From Niallia sp. NCCP-28 (GTDB lineage Bacteria; Bacillota; Bacilli; Bacillales; Cytobacillaceae): 64,000 nt of DNA. Shown here piece by piece: positions 48,924-59,421 of this stretch. The stretch spans positions 434,001 through 498,000 of the forward strand of contig NZ_BQYJ01000002.1 in the NCBI RefSeq assembly GCF_023168165.1, given 5' to 3'. The notes under the pieces were generated by a model, which was given only the letters and a program-made list of their open reading frames with translations, made no database searches and had not been told where the DNA came from. Every line of letters begins with the position of its first letter. The first letter of the stretch is position 1. A program made the position numbers and the translations under genes.

Positions 48924-49572
48924 GGAAGAAGAACAATTTTTAATGCTTTCAGGAATTCAGCACTTTCTTTTTTGCCGAAGACAGTGGGCGTTAATTCATA
49001 TTGAACAACAATGGGCGGAGAATGTTAGAACTATTGAAGGACAGCAATTACACTCTAAGGCAGACCAACCGTTTATCCGAGAAAAAAGGGGAGACAAAAT
49101 TGTAGTTCGGGCAATGCCAGTGAAATCTAATGACCTTAAAATTACCGGAATATGTGATATTGTGGAATTTATTCAAAGTGATAATGGTATTGAATTAGCG
49201 GGCGTGGCAGGAAAATATTTGGCTTATCCTGTTGAATATAAACGGGGTAAGCCGAAAAACGATGAATCGGATATTATGCAACTCACTGCTCAAGCTTTAT
49301 GTTTAGAAGAAATGCTTCTTTGTGAAGTGAATAAAGGATTTATCTTTTATAATGAAATTAAACATCGAGTGGAAGTGCTAATCACACCTGAACATAAAAG
49401 AAAAGTGAAATCTGTTGTTACTGAAATGTATAGCTATTATCAGCGTTGTTATACACCTAAAGTGAAAACAGGTGTTTTTTGTAAAAATTGTTCTCTTCAA
49501 GATGTTTGTATGCCCAATATAATGAACAAACGTTCAGTGCGAAGTTATATTGAGGGGAAGATTGTAGAATGA
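48913..49572 (+). CDS. cas4: Cas4, RecB-like exonuclease for spacer acquisition
   Basis: 219 residues. The Fe-S cluster cysteines are C21 (LFCRRQ) and C190, C193, C199 (FCKNC then DVC); the RecB-type nuclease core is around YPVEYKRGKPK. Works with Cas1-Cas2 to trim prespacers and choose PAM-adjacent ends. Overlaps cas7 upstream by 11 bp and cas1 downstream by 4 bp, indicating translational coupling. Confidence 0.95.
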   Translation: MAYEEEEQFLMLSGIQHFLFCRRQWALIHIEQQWAENVRTIEGQQLHSKADQPFIREKRGDKIVVRAMPVKSNDLKITGICDIVEFIQSDNGIELAGVAGKYLAYPVEYKRGKPKNDESDIMQLTAQALCLEEMLLCEVNKGFIFYNEIKHRVEVLITPEHKRKVKSVVTEMYSYYQRCYTPKVKTGVFCKNCSLQDVCMPNIMNKRSVRSYIEGKIVE

Positions 49573-50600
49573 AAAAGCTTCTTAATACATTGTATATTAC
49601 ACAGTCTGATGTTTATTTATCACTAGATGGTGACAATATAGTATTGCAAAAAGATAAAGAAAAAATAGGAAGAATACCGCTCCATAATTTAGAAACCGTT
49701 GTTTCTTTTGGATATACTGGTGCAAGTCCTGCATTAATGGGGTATTGTGCTGAAAAAAATATCTCTATAGTTTTTTTAACTGCAAGTGGCCGATTTCTTG
49801 CACGTGTGATTGGGAAGAGTAAAGGAAATGTAATTTTAAGAAAAAAGCAATATAAAATTTCAGAAGATGAAGAACTTTCAACAAAGATTGCACGTAACTT
49901 TATCACAGCGAAAATTTATAATAATAAGTGGATGCTAGAAAGAATGAAAAGAGATTATCCTTTAAGGTTAAACGTAAATCAATTTAAGGAAACTTCTCGT
50001 CATCTATCATCGATTATTCAGGAAGTCAGATTATGTAAAGAGTTAGAAAGGTTAAGAGGTTTAGAGGGACAAGCAGCAATTAGTTATAATAGATTGTTTA
50101 ACGAAATGATTCTCCAACAGAAAGAAGACTTCTTTTTTTATTCACGATCACGAAGACCACCTCTTGATAATGTTAATGCAATGCTATCATTCGCCTATAC
50201 ATTATTGGCGAATGATATGGCATCTGCATTGGAAGGTGTTGGTCTCGATGCGTACGTTGGCTTTTTGCATCGAGATAGACCAGGGAGAATTTCTCTTGCT
50301 TTAGATGTAATGGAAGAGTTAAGAGGAGTATATGCCGATAGATTCGTTTTATCGCTAATTAATAAGAAGATTTTTAATAAAGATGATTTCTATAAAAAAG
50401 AGAATGGCGCTATACTTATGACAGACGAAGCAAGAAAAAAATTTTTGTCTGCTTGGCAGAATAAAAAGCAGGAGAAAATTACACATCCTTATCTAGGTGA
50501 AAAAATACAATGGGGATTAGTTCCACATGCCCAATCTTTATTATTAGCAAGATATTTACGAGAAGATTTAGATGAGTATCCTCCATTTCTTTGGAAGTAG
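49569..50600 (+). CDS. cas1: Cas1 integrase
   Basis: 343 residues. Metal-binding catalytic residues are E166 (RGLEGQAA), H234 (GFLHRDRPGR) and D246 (LALDVMEE), so the enzyme looks intact. With Cas2 it inserts new spacers at the leader end of the arrays. Overlaps the cas4 stop by 4 bp. Confidence 0.97.
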   Translation: MKKLLNTLYITQSDVYLSLDGDNIVLQKDKEKIGRIPLHNLETVVSFGYTGASPALMGYCAEKNISIVFLTASGRFLARVIGKSKGNVILRKKQYKISEDEELSTKIARNFITAKIYNNKWMLERMKRDYPLRLNVNQFKETSRHLSSIIQEVRLCKELERLRGLEGQAAISYNRLFNEMILQQKEDFFFYSRSRRPPLDNVNAMLSFAYTLLANDMASALEGVGLDAYVGFLHRDRPGRISLALDVMEELRGVYADRFVLSLINKKIFNKDDFYKKENGAILMTDEARKKFLSAWQNKKQEKITHPYLGEKIQWGLVPHAQSLLLARYLREDLDEYPPFLWK

Positions 50601-50608
50601 GTGAACAT

Positions 50609-50899
50609 ATGTTGGTTTTAATTACGTATGATGTAAGTACTATAACTGGTGCTGGACAAAAAAGATTACGTAAAGTTTCAAAGGTATGTCAAAACTATGG
50701 TCAAAGGGTGCAAAATTCAGTATTCGAATGCATTGTAGATGCAACACAACTCACCTTATTAAAGCATGAACTTATAAGTATTATAGACAAAAGGCAGGAT
50801 AGTTTAAGGTTTTATCAGTTAGGTAATAATTATAAAAATAAAATAGAACATATTGGAGTTAAAGAATCCCTTGATTTAGAAGGTCCTTTAATCTTATAG
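50609..50899 (+). CDS. cas2: Cas2
   Basis: 96 residues, ferredoxin-like fold with the conserved early Asp in ITYDVST (D8). ATG 50609 (MLVLITYDVS) is the family start and follows AGGTGAAC; the open frame six codons upstream overlaps cas1. Structural partner of Cas1 in the integration complex. The leader of array 2 begins at its stop codon. Confidence 0.96.
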   Translation: MLVLITYDVSTITGAGQKRLRKVSKVCQNYGQRVQNSVFECIVDATQLTLLKHELISIIDKRQDSLRFYQLGNNYKNKIEHIGVKESLDLEGPLIL

Positions 50900-51067
50900 T
50901 GCGAATGTAAAGCTCACATAATCTTTCAGATAGATTCGCACCTCTAATTTTAACGTAAAAGTATTAAATCCTATTTTTTTAAATTGTTGTTCCTCGTAAT
51001 TACTAGGAAAATAGAGGTTTTTAAACTATTTAAAGTGTAAAATTACTTTATTTGGATAAAAATCGCT
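50898..51067 (+). promoter_or_regulatory. Leader of CRISPR array 2
   Basis: Starts within the last base pairs of cas2. GTGCGAATGTAAAG (from 50899), TTCGCACC (50935-50942) and AAGTGTAA (51033-51040) are shared with the leader of array 1 at identical distances from the first repeat. The rest of the leader is AT-rich and diverged. Confidence 0.8.
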
Positions 51068-53216
51068 GTCGCACTCTATATGGGTGCGTGGATTGAAATT
51101 TTTTCTAAATTTGGACTAAGAATTTCAAGAGCAGCGTCGCACTCTATATGGGTGCGTGGATTGAAATCCGACTTAAAGAAAGCATTAAAGAAATATGTAT
51201 CGTCGCACTCTATATGGGTGCGTGGATTGAAATCCAAGCGAAAGATGTAAAAGGCATTGTTACTTATGTCGCACTCTATATGGGTGCGTGGATTGAAATT
51301 CCAGAGAACTTCGCAAGAAAAAAGAAAATATGGTCGCACTCTATATGGGTGCGTGGATTGAAATTATTGATCTAGTCCGGCATAAACGTAAAGGAGCGTC
51401 GCACTCTATATGGGTGCGTGGATTGAAATCTGCAATAACGGCTCTGGTCTTATAAATGTTGGTGTCGCACTCTATATGGGTGCGTGGATTGAAATTTTTT
51501 CATTAAAAAATGTCTTCATATCCTGAGCGTCGCACTCTATATGGGTGCGTGGATTGAAATCTCAACCGATGGGCACATATATGCAGCTGGTAGCAGTCGC
51601 ACTCTATATGGGTGCGTGGATTGAAATAAATCTTTGACCAAAGCAGCCGCGTTTTCTTTTCGTCGCACTCTATATGGGTGCGTGGATTGAAATATCATTG
51701 ATTACCTCCAGTTTTTTGTCGCATATGTCGCACTCTATATGGGTGCGTGGATTGAAATCACAAAGACACAAGGAAATAAATCAAATATTAAGTCGCACTC
51801 TATATGGGTGCGTGGATTGAAATATGAAGTGCTCTTTCATCAAAATAATCAACGTCACGTCGCACTCTATATGGGTGCGTGGATTGAAATGCATATTTTA
51901 GCTAAGTTATCTAATGGTACTCTTGTCGCACTCTATATGGGTGCGTGGATTGAAATGCATACTCATAAGCTTGTTTTCGATAAGGTTTACCGTCGCACTC
52001 TATATGGGTGCGTGGATTGAAATATAAACACCTTTCTCATTTTTACCAAAAGAGCATGTCGCACTCTATATGGGTGCGTGGATTGAAATTGAACATAGGC
52101 CAGCAGAACTGTTGGAAGGTCCGTGTCGCACTCTATATGGGTGCGTGGATTGAAATATTACTTTCTTTGATAACTACTGGTTGCGGAAGTCGCACTCTAT
52201 ATGGGTGCGTGGATTGAAATCAAGAAGCTATGAATAGAGGGTACAATGAAAATAGTCGCACTCTATATGGGTGCGTGGATTGAAATAAAGAAGGATTTTA
52301 TTGTACAGATGAATTTGCTGTCGCACTCTATATGGGTGCGTGGATTGAAATAATCAGGCGCAATTTGCAGCTAAACCATTTGCGTCGCACTCTATATGGG
52401 TGCGTGGATTGAAATTGCTTAATATAAACAATATTGGCAGCACAGTAGGGTCGCACTCTATATGGGTGCGTGGATTGAAATAGGCCTTATTAATCTATAT
52501 GCTGGACAAACTGTACAGTCGCACTCTATATGGGTGCGTGGATTGAAATCTCACCGAGAAACACAAGCAATACTTAGCAATCTAGTCGCACTCTATATGG
52601 GTGCGTGGATTGAAATTTCTAATGTTAGTAAAGAAACACGGAAAGAGTACACGTCGCACTCTATATGGGTGCGTGGATTGAAATCGTTATAATGACTGGA
52701 GTATGATCATCTATTAAATGTCGCACTCTATATGGGTGCGTGGATTGAAATCGTTATAATGACTGGAGTATGATCATCTATTAAATGTCGCACTCTATAT
52801 GGGTGCGTGGATTGAAATATGCCTTTAGTTGCTAAACAATTCAAAGAAAGTGTCGCACTCTATATGGGTGCGTGGATTGAAATACCGTTTATTAGATAAA
52901 GTGTCATCTGTGAATGTGTCGCACTCTATATGGGTGCGTGGATTGAAATATATGTTGTGCGATTTGAAATATACTCCCGCGAAAGGTCGCACTCTATATG
53001 GGTGCGTGGATTGAAATCTGAATTAGATGATAGAGAACTTATACTACTGAGGTCGCACTCTATATGGGTGCGTGGATTGAAATTGATACAACATATCATC
53101 TATGTGCAAAAAATAATAAGTCGCACTCTATATGGGTGCGTGGATTGAAATAGAACCATCTTGACCAAACCACACAATTTTTCCGTCGCACTCTATATGG
53201 GTGCGTGGATCGAAAT
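51068..53216 (+). CRISPR. Type I-C CRISPR array 2 (33 repeats, 32 spacers)
   Basis: 32-bp repeats begin GTCGCACTCT and end GGATTGAAAT; spacers are 32-36 bp. The repeat differs from array 1 at positions 7 and 17, both in the hairpin stem. Spacers 25 and 26 (52685-52719 and 52752-52786) are identical. Only the final repeat (53185-53216) is changed, by one base (GATCGAAAT). Leader-proximal end is at 51068. Confidence 0.98.
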
Positions 53217-53508
53217 ACTGAAAATGGTGTGAAATTTAGGGTCAGACCCCTTTTTAAGTTGTGCTGCATTTTATTTTCCCCAATTGATATATTGTGGAAC
53301 TCTATTCTTTTATTATTTTGTTCTAATGTATTAGAGAAAAGGTGATATTCTATTTATTTCCTGAAAAATATCAAAAGGAATGGATTTGTTTAACTGGAGT
53401 CATAAATAGATGGTAAAATAAGTATAGAGACAGTTGATTAATTTAAATAAATTTGTTTAGTAAAAGAAATGGTCCTATCAAAAATATAAAAATAAAGGAA
53501 AAAGTATA
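53217..53508. other. Trailer of array 2 and upstream region of the DUF2075 gene
   Basis: AGGGTCAGACCCCTTTTT (53238-53255) holds a short GGGTC/GACCC palindrome and T run, a plausible terminator for array 2. No gene. The AT-rich remainder should hold the promoter for the next operon. Confidence 0.5.
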
Positions 53509-55455
53509 ATGATAGTCTATGAAGCTACAAAATCAGAATTTCTGCAGGATGTTTTTAACGATGAACTAGTAAATAATATTTGCGCAAACTATCACTCTAA
53601 GATTGGGAAAATTAATGAGCGTGAAGTTCGAGCATGGGATAATTCTATGCAATACATGTATCGCATCCTGCATGATGAGGAAATTCCAGACGATACGGGT
53701 GTAGCAATAGAATTTCGAATTCCCCATACATCCAAACGAGTAGATTTTCTTTTATCAGGAAAAAAAGAGGATAAAAACTCTGTTGTCATTGTGGAATTAA
53801 AGCAATGGGAAAAGGTTGAGGCAGTAAAAGGGAAAGAAGCAATTGTGAAGACAATGATTAATAAGGGGATTAGAGAAATGACTCATCCATCCTATCAAGC
53901 ATGGTCTTATGCATCGTTAATAGGAGATTATAATGAAAATGCCCAGAATAATGATATGCAATTTTCCCCATGTGCATATTTACACAATTATATAAATCAA
54001 GGAGATCAAGATCCACTAACAGACAGCATTTATGATTATTATGTAAAGAAGGCTCCTGTTTTTAAAAAAGGAGAAGCAAAAAGACTGCGAGAATTTATCA
54101 AACGATATATACAAGTTGGCGATAATAAAGAAAATCTTTATAAGATAGAGAAGGGAAAAATAAGACCATCTAAATCCCTGCAAGACTCTTTAAATAAAAT
54201 GCTAAAGGGAAATCAAGAATTTGTAATGATTGATGAGCAGAAGGTGGTTTACGAGGAAGCTTTATTTTTGGCAAAGGAAGCGATTCGCACCGGTACGAAA
54301 CAAGTATTACTTGTAGAAGGAGGGCCTGGTACTGGAAAATCCGTGCTTGCGATTAATTTAATGGTAGAGTTAACGGGGCAAAATATGGTGTGCCAGTATG
54401 TTACCAAAAATTCCGCACCTCGTAATGTCTACGCAAGAAAACTAAAACAAGACTTTCGCAGAGGCCATATTGATAACTTATTTAAAGGATCTGGCAGCTA
54501 CATAAATGCAGAAAAAAATGAACTAGATGTACTGATTGTGGATGAAGCCCATCGATTAAATGAAAAGTCTGGTATGTTTCAAAACCTTGGAGAAAATCAA
54601 ACAAAAGAAATTATTCATGCAAGCAAGTTTTCCATTTTCTTTATAGATGAGCGACAAAAGGTTACTTTAAAGGACTCCGGAACAATCGGCGAAATAAAAA
54701 AGTATGCGAAAAAAGCAGGAGCAGATATTCATATAATGAAATTGGAATCCCAATTTCGCTGCAATGGTTCGAATGGCTACTTAGCATGGCTAGATGATGT
54801 CCTGCAGATTCGTAAAACAGCAAATAGTAATTTTATAGGAAGCCAGTATGACTTTCGTGTTTACGACAATCCGAATGAATTACGTGCAGAAATTGAAAAG
54901 CTAAATAAAGTGAATAATAAAGCAAGAATGGTCGCAGGCTACTGTTGGAATTGGATAAAAGAAGGGAAAAACAATCCGACTATTTATGATATTGAAATAC
55001 CGGAACATGATTTTAAAATGAGCTGGAATTTAGGCAATACAGAAGCTTGGGCAATTGATGAACATTCTGTAAAAGAAGCAGGCTGCATTCATACATGCCA
55101 AGGGCTGGAATTTGATTATGCTGGAGTTATTATTGGAGACGATTTAAAAGTTGAAAACGATATAATTCTTACAGACCATACAGCACGGGCAAAAACAGAT
55201 CAATCATTAAAAGGCTTAAAAAAGATGTTAAAAGAAGAACAAGAAAAAGCAGAAAAACTAGCTGATGAAATTATCCGCAATACATATAGAACACTTATGA
55301 CAAGAGGACAAAAAGGCTGCTTTGTTTATTGCACTGATGCAGAATTAGCAAACTATCTCAAAGAAAGACATAACTTAAGCAATATACAATATAAAGAAAA
55401 TGAATTTTTTAAATCAATTGAACAAGTTGCAGAAGATTCAACACGATATGAATAG
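53509..55455 (+). CDS. DUF2075 ATPase/helicase with N-terminal PD-(D/E)XK-like region
   Basis: 648 residues. Residues about 60-105 contain RVDFLL and VIVELKQWE, the D...ExK pattern of restriction-like nucleases. Walker A GGPGTGKS lies near 270 and Walker B LIVDEAHRL near 345, followed by DUF2075/superfamily 1-like motifs (FFIDERQKVT, LESQFRCNG, HTCQGLEFDY) and a C-terminal RGQKGCFVY stretch. Such proteins are frequent in defence islands. It is followed 11 bp later by a MazG-like gene. Confidence 0.85.
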   Translation: MIVYEATKSEFLQDVFNDELVNNICANYHSKIGKINEREVRAWDNSMQYMYRILHDEEIPDDTGVAIEFRIPHTSKRVDFLLSGKKEDKNSVVIVELKQWEKVEAVKGKEAIVKTMINKGIREMTHPSYQAWSYASLIGDYNENAQNNDMQFSPCAYLHNYINQGDQDPLTDSIYDYYVKKAPVFKKGEAKRLREFIKRYIQVGDNKENLYKIEKGKIRPSKSLQDSLNKMLKGNQEFVMIDEQKVVYEEALFLAKEAIRTGTKQVLLVEGGPGTGKSVLAINLMVELTGQNMVCQYVTKNSAPRNVYARKLKQDFRRGHIDNLFKGSGSYINAEKNELDVLIVDEAHRLNEKSGMFQNLGENQTKEIIHASKFSIFFIDERQKVTLKDSGTIGEIKKYAKKAGADIHIMKLESQFRCNGSNGYLAWLDDVLQIRKTANSNFIGSQYDFRVYDNPNELRAEIEKLNKVNNKARMVAGYCWNWIKEGKNNPTIYDIEIPEHDFKMSWNLGNTEAWAIDEHSVKEAGCIHTCQGLEFDYAGVIIGDDLKVENDIILTDHTARAKTDQSLKGLKKMLKEEQEKAEKLADEIIRNTYRTLMTRGQKGCFVYCTDAELANYLKERHNLSNIQYKENEFFKSIEQVAEDSTRYE

Positions 55456-55466
55456 GAGACAAAACA

Positions 55467-55763
55467 ATGAAAGCATTAATAAAAGATATACTAGCATTCC
55501 GAGACGAACGAAACTGGAAACAATACCATGATGAAAAAGACTTAGCTATTTCGATTGTATTAGAAGCAAGCGAACTATTAGAAAACTTTCAATGGAAATC
55601 AAGCGAAGAAGCAAAAGAAAAAGACATGCAAAATATAAAGGAAGAAATGGCCGATGTGCTAATTTATCTGATTCAGTTGGCGGATAAATTAGGGATTGAT
55701 TTAGAGAAGGAAGCGTTGGCGAAGATGGTGAAGAATCGGGAGAAGTATCCGGTGGGGGAGTAA
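55467..55763 (+). CDS. MazG-like nucleotide pyrophosphohydrolase
   Basis: 98 residues of the all-alpha NTP pyrophosphohydrolase family: the metal-binding acidic motifs are EASELLENFQW near residue 33 and EEMADVLIYL near 59. It hydrolyses nucleoside triphosphates, possibly dCTP or modified nucleotides. Transcribed with the DUF2075 gene 11 bp upstream, a recurrent pairing, which suggests nucleotide depletion or surveillance during infection. Confidence 0.87.
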   Translation: MKALIKDILAFRDERNWKQYHDEKDLAISIVLEASELLENFQWKSSEEAKEKDMQNIKEEMADVLIYLIQLADKLGIDLEKEALAKMVKNREKYPVGE

Positions 55764-55870
55764 ATAATTAGTATTTCATAGAGATGTACCATTATTGGTG
55801 CATCTTTTGTTGTATAATTTTACCTATAATTAATAGGAAAAGAAGTAATAACCTCTAAGGAGTGACATGA

Positions 55871-58800
55871 GTGCTTAAAGAAGGAATTTATGAACAAATA
55901 ATCAACGAAAATCTTAAAGATGAACTTGGTATGATTAATGCCGAAACAAATGATATAGGCAAAGAACCAATGGATGTAGAAGAAGCCCGTAAAATATTAG
56001 CATCCTATATTTCTCTTGTAACGAGAAGAGCGTTAATGTATGTAAGGGAACAGGTAAAGGATGATCGAGAAGCGTTGCTGCAGCAAATTCAAACATGCAA
56101 TGATATGATTCAGACTTTAAGTGAGAAATTAGAGGAGGAAGAATTTGTTTCTTTAAAAATTGCAGAAGAAGGAGAGGTACTTACACATCTTTATTCAAAG
56201 ATTAATAGTATAAAAAGCATTAAAAAACAAGAGATTATTCGGCCTGTAACACCTATTTCAGAAAGTTCGTTATTTACTGGTTCTAACTATGAACCTAGCA
56301 TGCTAGAAGAATTAAAACGGGAGATTCTTTCTTCTAATATCATACATATGCTTGTTTCTTTTATAAAATGGAGCGGATTACGTTGTATCATCGAAGAGTT
56401 ACGGCAGTTTACTGATAATGGTGGGCAACTACAAGTAATCACAACATCCTATATGGAAGCAACCGATTATAAAGCGGTAGAAGAATTAAGTAAATTAACA
56501 AATACAAAAATTAAGATTTCCTATGATATTGAACGAACAAGATTGCATGCAAAAGCCTATCTTTTTAAACGAGATACAGGGTTTAGTACCGCATATATTG
56601 GTTCTTCTAATCTATCTAATCCAGCATTAACATCTGGCTTAGAGTGGAATATAAAAGTAACAGAAAAGGATTCATTTGATATTGTAAAAAAGTTTGAAGC
56701 AACATTTGAAAGCTATTGGAATGATCGAGAATTCCAACCATTCAATCCAGAAAAGAAAGAAGATCAAGAACGATTAAAGCTAGCTTTGTTAAAAAAGAAA
56801 GATCAAACAAATGATTTTCAGTTTGTATTTGATATTCAACCATATTTCTATCAAAAGGAAATATTAGAAAAACTACAAGTTGAGCGGGAAACATATGGCC
56901 GTTATAAAAATTTATTAGTGGCTGCAACAGGTGTTGGAAAAACAGTTATTTCGGCATTTGATTATAAAAGATATTATCAAAGAAATAAACCAGCTCGACT
57001 TTTATTTGTTGCACATCGAGAAGAAATATTAAAGCAAAGTCGTGATACATTTCGTTATGTGTTAAAGGATGCAAACTTTGGAAATCTTTTAGTGGGGAAT
57101 AATCAGGCCCACTCATTAGATCATTTATTTATAAGTATTCAAAGCTTTAATAGTAAAAAAATGCATAAACACACAACAAGTGATTTTTATGATTTTATTA
57201 TTGTTGATGAGTTTCACCATGCAGCTGCAGAATCTTATCAAAAATTATTAGCACATTATCAACCGAAAGTATTACTAGGATTAACAGCAACACCAGAACG
57301 AATGGATGGAAAGAATATTCTAACCTATTTTGATGATGCAATTGCTGCTGAAATGCGATTAACAGAGGCGATTAATCAAAAATTACTGAGTCCATTTCAA
57401 TATTTCTGTGTAAGTGATGATGTGGATCTATCGAAATTAAAGTGGAGTAGAAGAGGCTATGAGATAAAAGAATTAGAAAATATCTACACATCAAATGATA
57501 AAAGAAGCAATCAAATAATAAATAGTATTCATAAATATGTGACTGATATAGGGGATGTTAAAGGATTAGGATTTTGTGTCTCGATAGCACATGCAAAATA
57601 TATGGCAGCGTTTTTTAGTAATGCAGGAATCCCTTCTTTAGCTTTATATGGAAATGTGGATAGCCAAATACGAAAAGAAGCACAAGCAAAATTAGTGAGT
57701 GGAGAAATCAAATTTATTTTTGTTGTAGATTTATATAATGAAGGGATTGATATACCAGAAGTGAATACCATTCTTTTTCTCCGACCAACTGAATCCTTAA
57801 CTGTTTTCCTACAGCAATTAGGGAGAGGCTTGCGTTTGTCTGAGGGAAAAGACTGTTTAACTGTTTTAGATTTTGTTGGTCAAGCACATCAAAACTATAA
57901 TTTTGAAGAAAAATTCCGCGCACTTATCGGGAAAACAAAACATTCCGTTCGACATTATGTAGAAAATGGATTTTTTAACCTTCCAAAAGGTAGTTTTATC
58001 CAATTAGAAAAGCAAGCAAAAGAATATATATTACGAAATATAAAAAGCAGTGCCTTAACAAAAGTAAATTTGGTAAACAAGATCAAATTTTTCACCGAAG
58101 ATACTGGTTTAGAACTTACATTAAGTAATTTCCTACAGCATCATCATTTCACTTTATATGATCTATATGGAAAAAATGGTGATCGAAGTTTTTATCAAAT
58201 GAAAGTAGCCGCAGGATTAATAGAGGCGGTAGAAATCGAAAATGAAAAATTTATTAAAAGTAGATTACCACATTTTTTTCATTTGAATTCACCGAAATTA
58301 TTAAAGTTTCTACTTCATTATATAAAGGAAGGAACTATAAGTGGTGAAGAAGATAAATTAATGCTAGCCATGTTTTATTATACCTTCTATCAAGGCCATC
58401 CAGAAAAACAAGGATTCTCTTCAATAGAGGAAGGAATTCAACAAATCATACAAATAGCTGAATATAGAACTGAATTATTAGAAATCTTACATTACCTATA
58501 CAACTCTTTAGAAACAATTGAAATCGAAAACGATTTACCCTTTCCTTGTCCTTTAGGAGTGCACAGCAAATATACAACAACTCAAGTTTTAGCCGCAATG
58601 GGCTATTACAATGAAAAAAGCAGTCCAGCATTCCGAGAAGGAGTAAAACATTTAAAAGAAAAAAATATGGATATCTTTTTCACAACATTAAATAAATCAG
58701 AAAAAGATTTCTCACCATCCACTCTTTACGAAGACTATGCCATCAACGAAAAACTATTTCATTGGCAAACACAAAGTAAAGTAGCAGAAACGAGTGAAAC

Positions 58801-59017
58801 AGCAAAAAGATACATCACACACAGGAAAAATGACCATCAGATCGCACTTTTTGTTCGTGAATATAAAAAGGAGAATAGTTATACTTCTCCATTTGTTTTT
58901 TTAGGAACAGTAGATTATGTGAAAAATTCTGGAAGTAAGCCAGTTAGTTTTGTATGGGAACTAAGGGAAGAGATGCCGGCTTATCTAGTGCCTAGAGCTA
59001 ATAAAAGTGTGTTGTAG
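55871..59017 (+). CDS. Helicase with N-terminal phospholipase D domain and C-terminal DUF3427
   Basis: 1048 residues. A PLD-type nuclease domain spans about 140-290, with the HKD-like motif LHAKAYLF near 226 and GSSNLSNPAL. A superfamily 2 helicase follows: Walker A ATGVGKT near 350, VDEFHHA near 446, LTATPER near 476, QQLGRGLRLSEG near 640. The last 350 residues fit DUF3427. GTG start after AAGGAG. Proteins of this build (PLD nuclease fused to a DEAD/DEAH-type helicase) are found in restriction-like and antiphage loci. Mechanism here is unknown. Confidence 0.88.
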   Translation: MLKEGIYEQIINENLKDELGMINAETNDIGKEPMDVEEARKILASYISLVTRRALMYVREQVKDDREALLQQIQTCNDMIQTLSEKLEEEEFVSLKIAEEGEVLTHLYSKINSIKSIKKQEIIRPVTPISESSLFTGSNYEPSMLEELKREILSSNIIHMLVSFIKWSGLRCIIEELRQFTDNGGQLQVITTSYMEATDYKAVEELSKLTNTKIKISYDIERTRLHAKAYLFKRDTGFSTAYIGSSNLSNPALTSGLEWNIKVTEKDSFDIVKKFEATFESYWNDREFQPFNPEKKEDQERLKLALLKKKDQTNDFQFVFDIQPYFYQKEILEKLQVERETYGRYKNLLVAATGVGKTVISAFDYKRYYQRNKPARLLFVAHREEILKQSRDTFRYVLKDANFGNLLVGNNQAHSLDHLFISIQSFNSKKMHKHTTSDFYDFIIVDEFHHAAAESYQKLLAHYQPKVLLGLTATPERMDGKNILTYFDDAIAAEMRLTEAINQKLLSPFQYFCVSDDVDLSKLKWSRRGYEIKELENIYTSNDKRSNQIINSIHKYVTDIGDVKGLGFCVSIAHAKYMAAFFSNAGIPSLALYGNVDSQIRKEAQAKLVSGEIKFIFVVDLYNEGIDIPEVNTILFLRPTESLTVFLQQLGRGLRLSEGKDCLTVLDFVGQAHQNYNFEEKFRALIGKTKHSVRHYVENGFFNLPKGSFIQLEKQAKEYILRNIKSSALTKVNLVNKIKFFTEDTGLELTLSNFLQHHHFTLYDLYGKNGDRSFYQMKVAAGLIEAVEIENEKFIKSRLPHFFHLNSPKLLKFLLHYIKEGTISGEEDKLMLAMFYYTFYQGHPEKQGFSSIEEGIQQIIQIAEYRTELLEILHYLYNSLETIEIENDLPFPCPLGVHSKYTTTQVLAAMGYYNEKSSPAFREGVKHLKEKNMDIFFTTLNKSEKDFSPSTLYEDYAINEKLFHWQTQSKVAETSETAKRYITHRKNDHQIALFVREYKKENSYTSPFVFLGTVDYVKNSGSKPVSFVWELREEMPAYLVPRANKSVL

Positions 59018-59028
59018 AGAGAGATCTT

Positions 59029-59421
59029 TTATTCATTTATTAATGCAGTAACCGCAAGAATATCTGCAGGTGCCCAGTTTAGAGAGTCAAGATTTTCCCT
59101 TTTTAGCCATATAAGTTTCGAGTGTTCACTAGTAGTGGGAGTACCCTCTATAATGTTTGCTTTAATGCATATTAAAGTAATAATAAACGCTTCGTATTCA
59201 TGAGTATTTTCGTGAAATAATTCGTTAGCTTTTATTTGGCATCCTAGCTCTTCTTGGATTTCTCGTTCCAAAGCAGAAAAGATATTTTCCCCCTTTTCTA
59301 CTTTACCACCAGGGAACTCCCATCTATTAGGAAGAGACATTTGTGGAGAGCGAAGTGCACATAGTATTTCGTTTTGGTCATTTTCAATGATTGCTGCGAC
59401 GACATTTATTGTTTTTTTCAA
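59029..59421 (-). CDS. Nudix hydrolase, 8-oxo-dGTPase-like (MutT type)
   Basis: 130 residues with a complete Nudix box (GKVEKGE, then REIQEELG). NRWEFPGGK just before it is typical of (deoxy)nucleoside triphosphate pyrophosphohydrolases. Convergent with, and ending 11 bp from, the PLD-helicase gene. It could clean oxidised nucleotides or belong functionally to the defence set, which already holds a MazG-like enzyme. Confidence 0.87.
   Translation of the reverse strand: MKKTINVVAAIIENDQNEILCALRSPQMSLPNRWEFPGGKVEKGENIFSALEREIQEELGCQIKANELFHENTHEYEAFIITLICIKANIIEGTPTTSEHSKLIWLKRENLDSLNWAPADILAVTALINE

Noticed and set aside
51076-53148. Open frames of 60-90 codons inside array 2
   Set aside because: Same artefact of repeat periodicity; no ribosome sites and no protein features.
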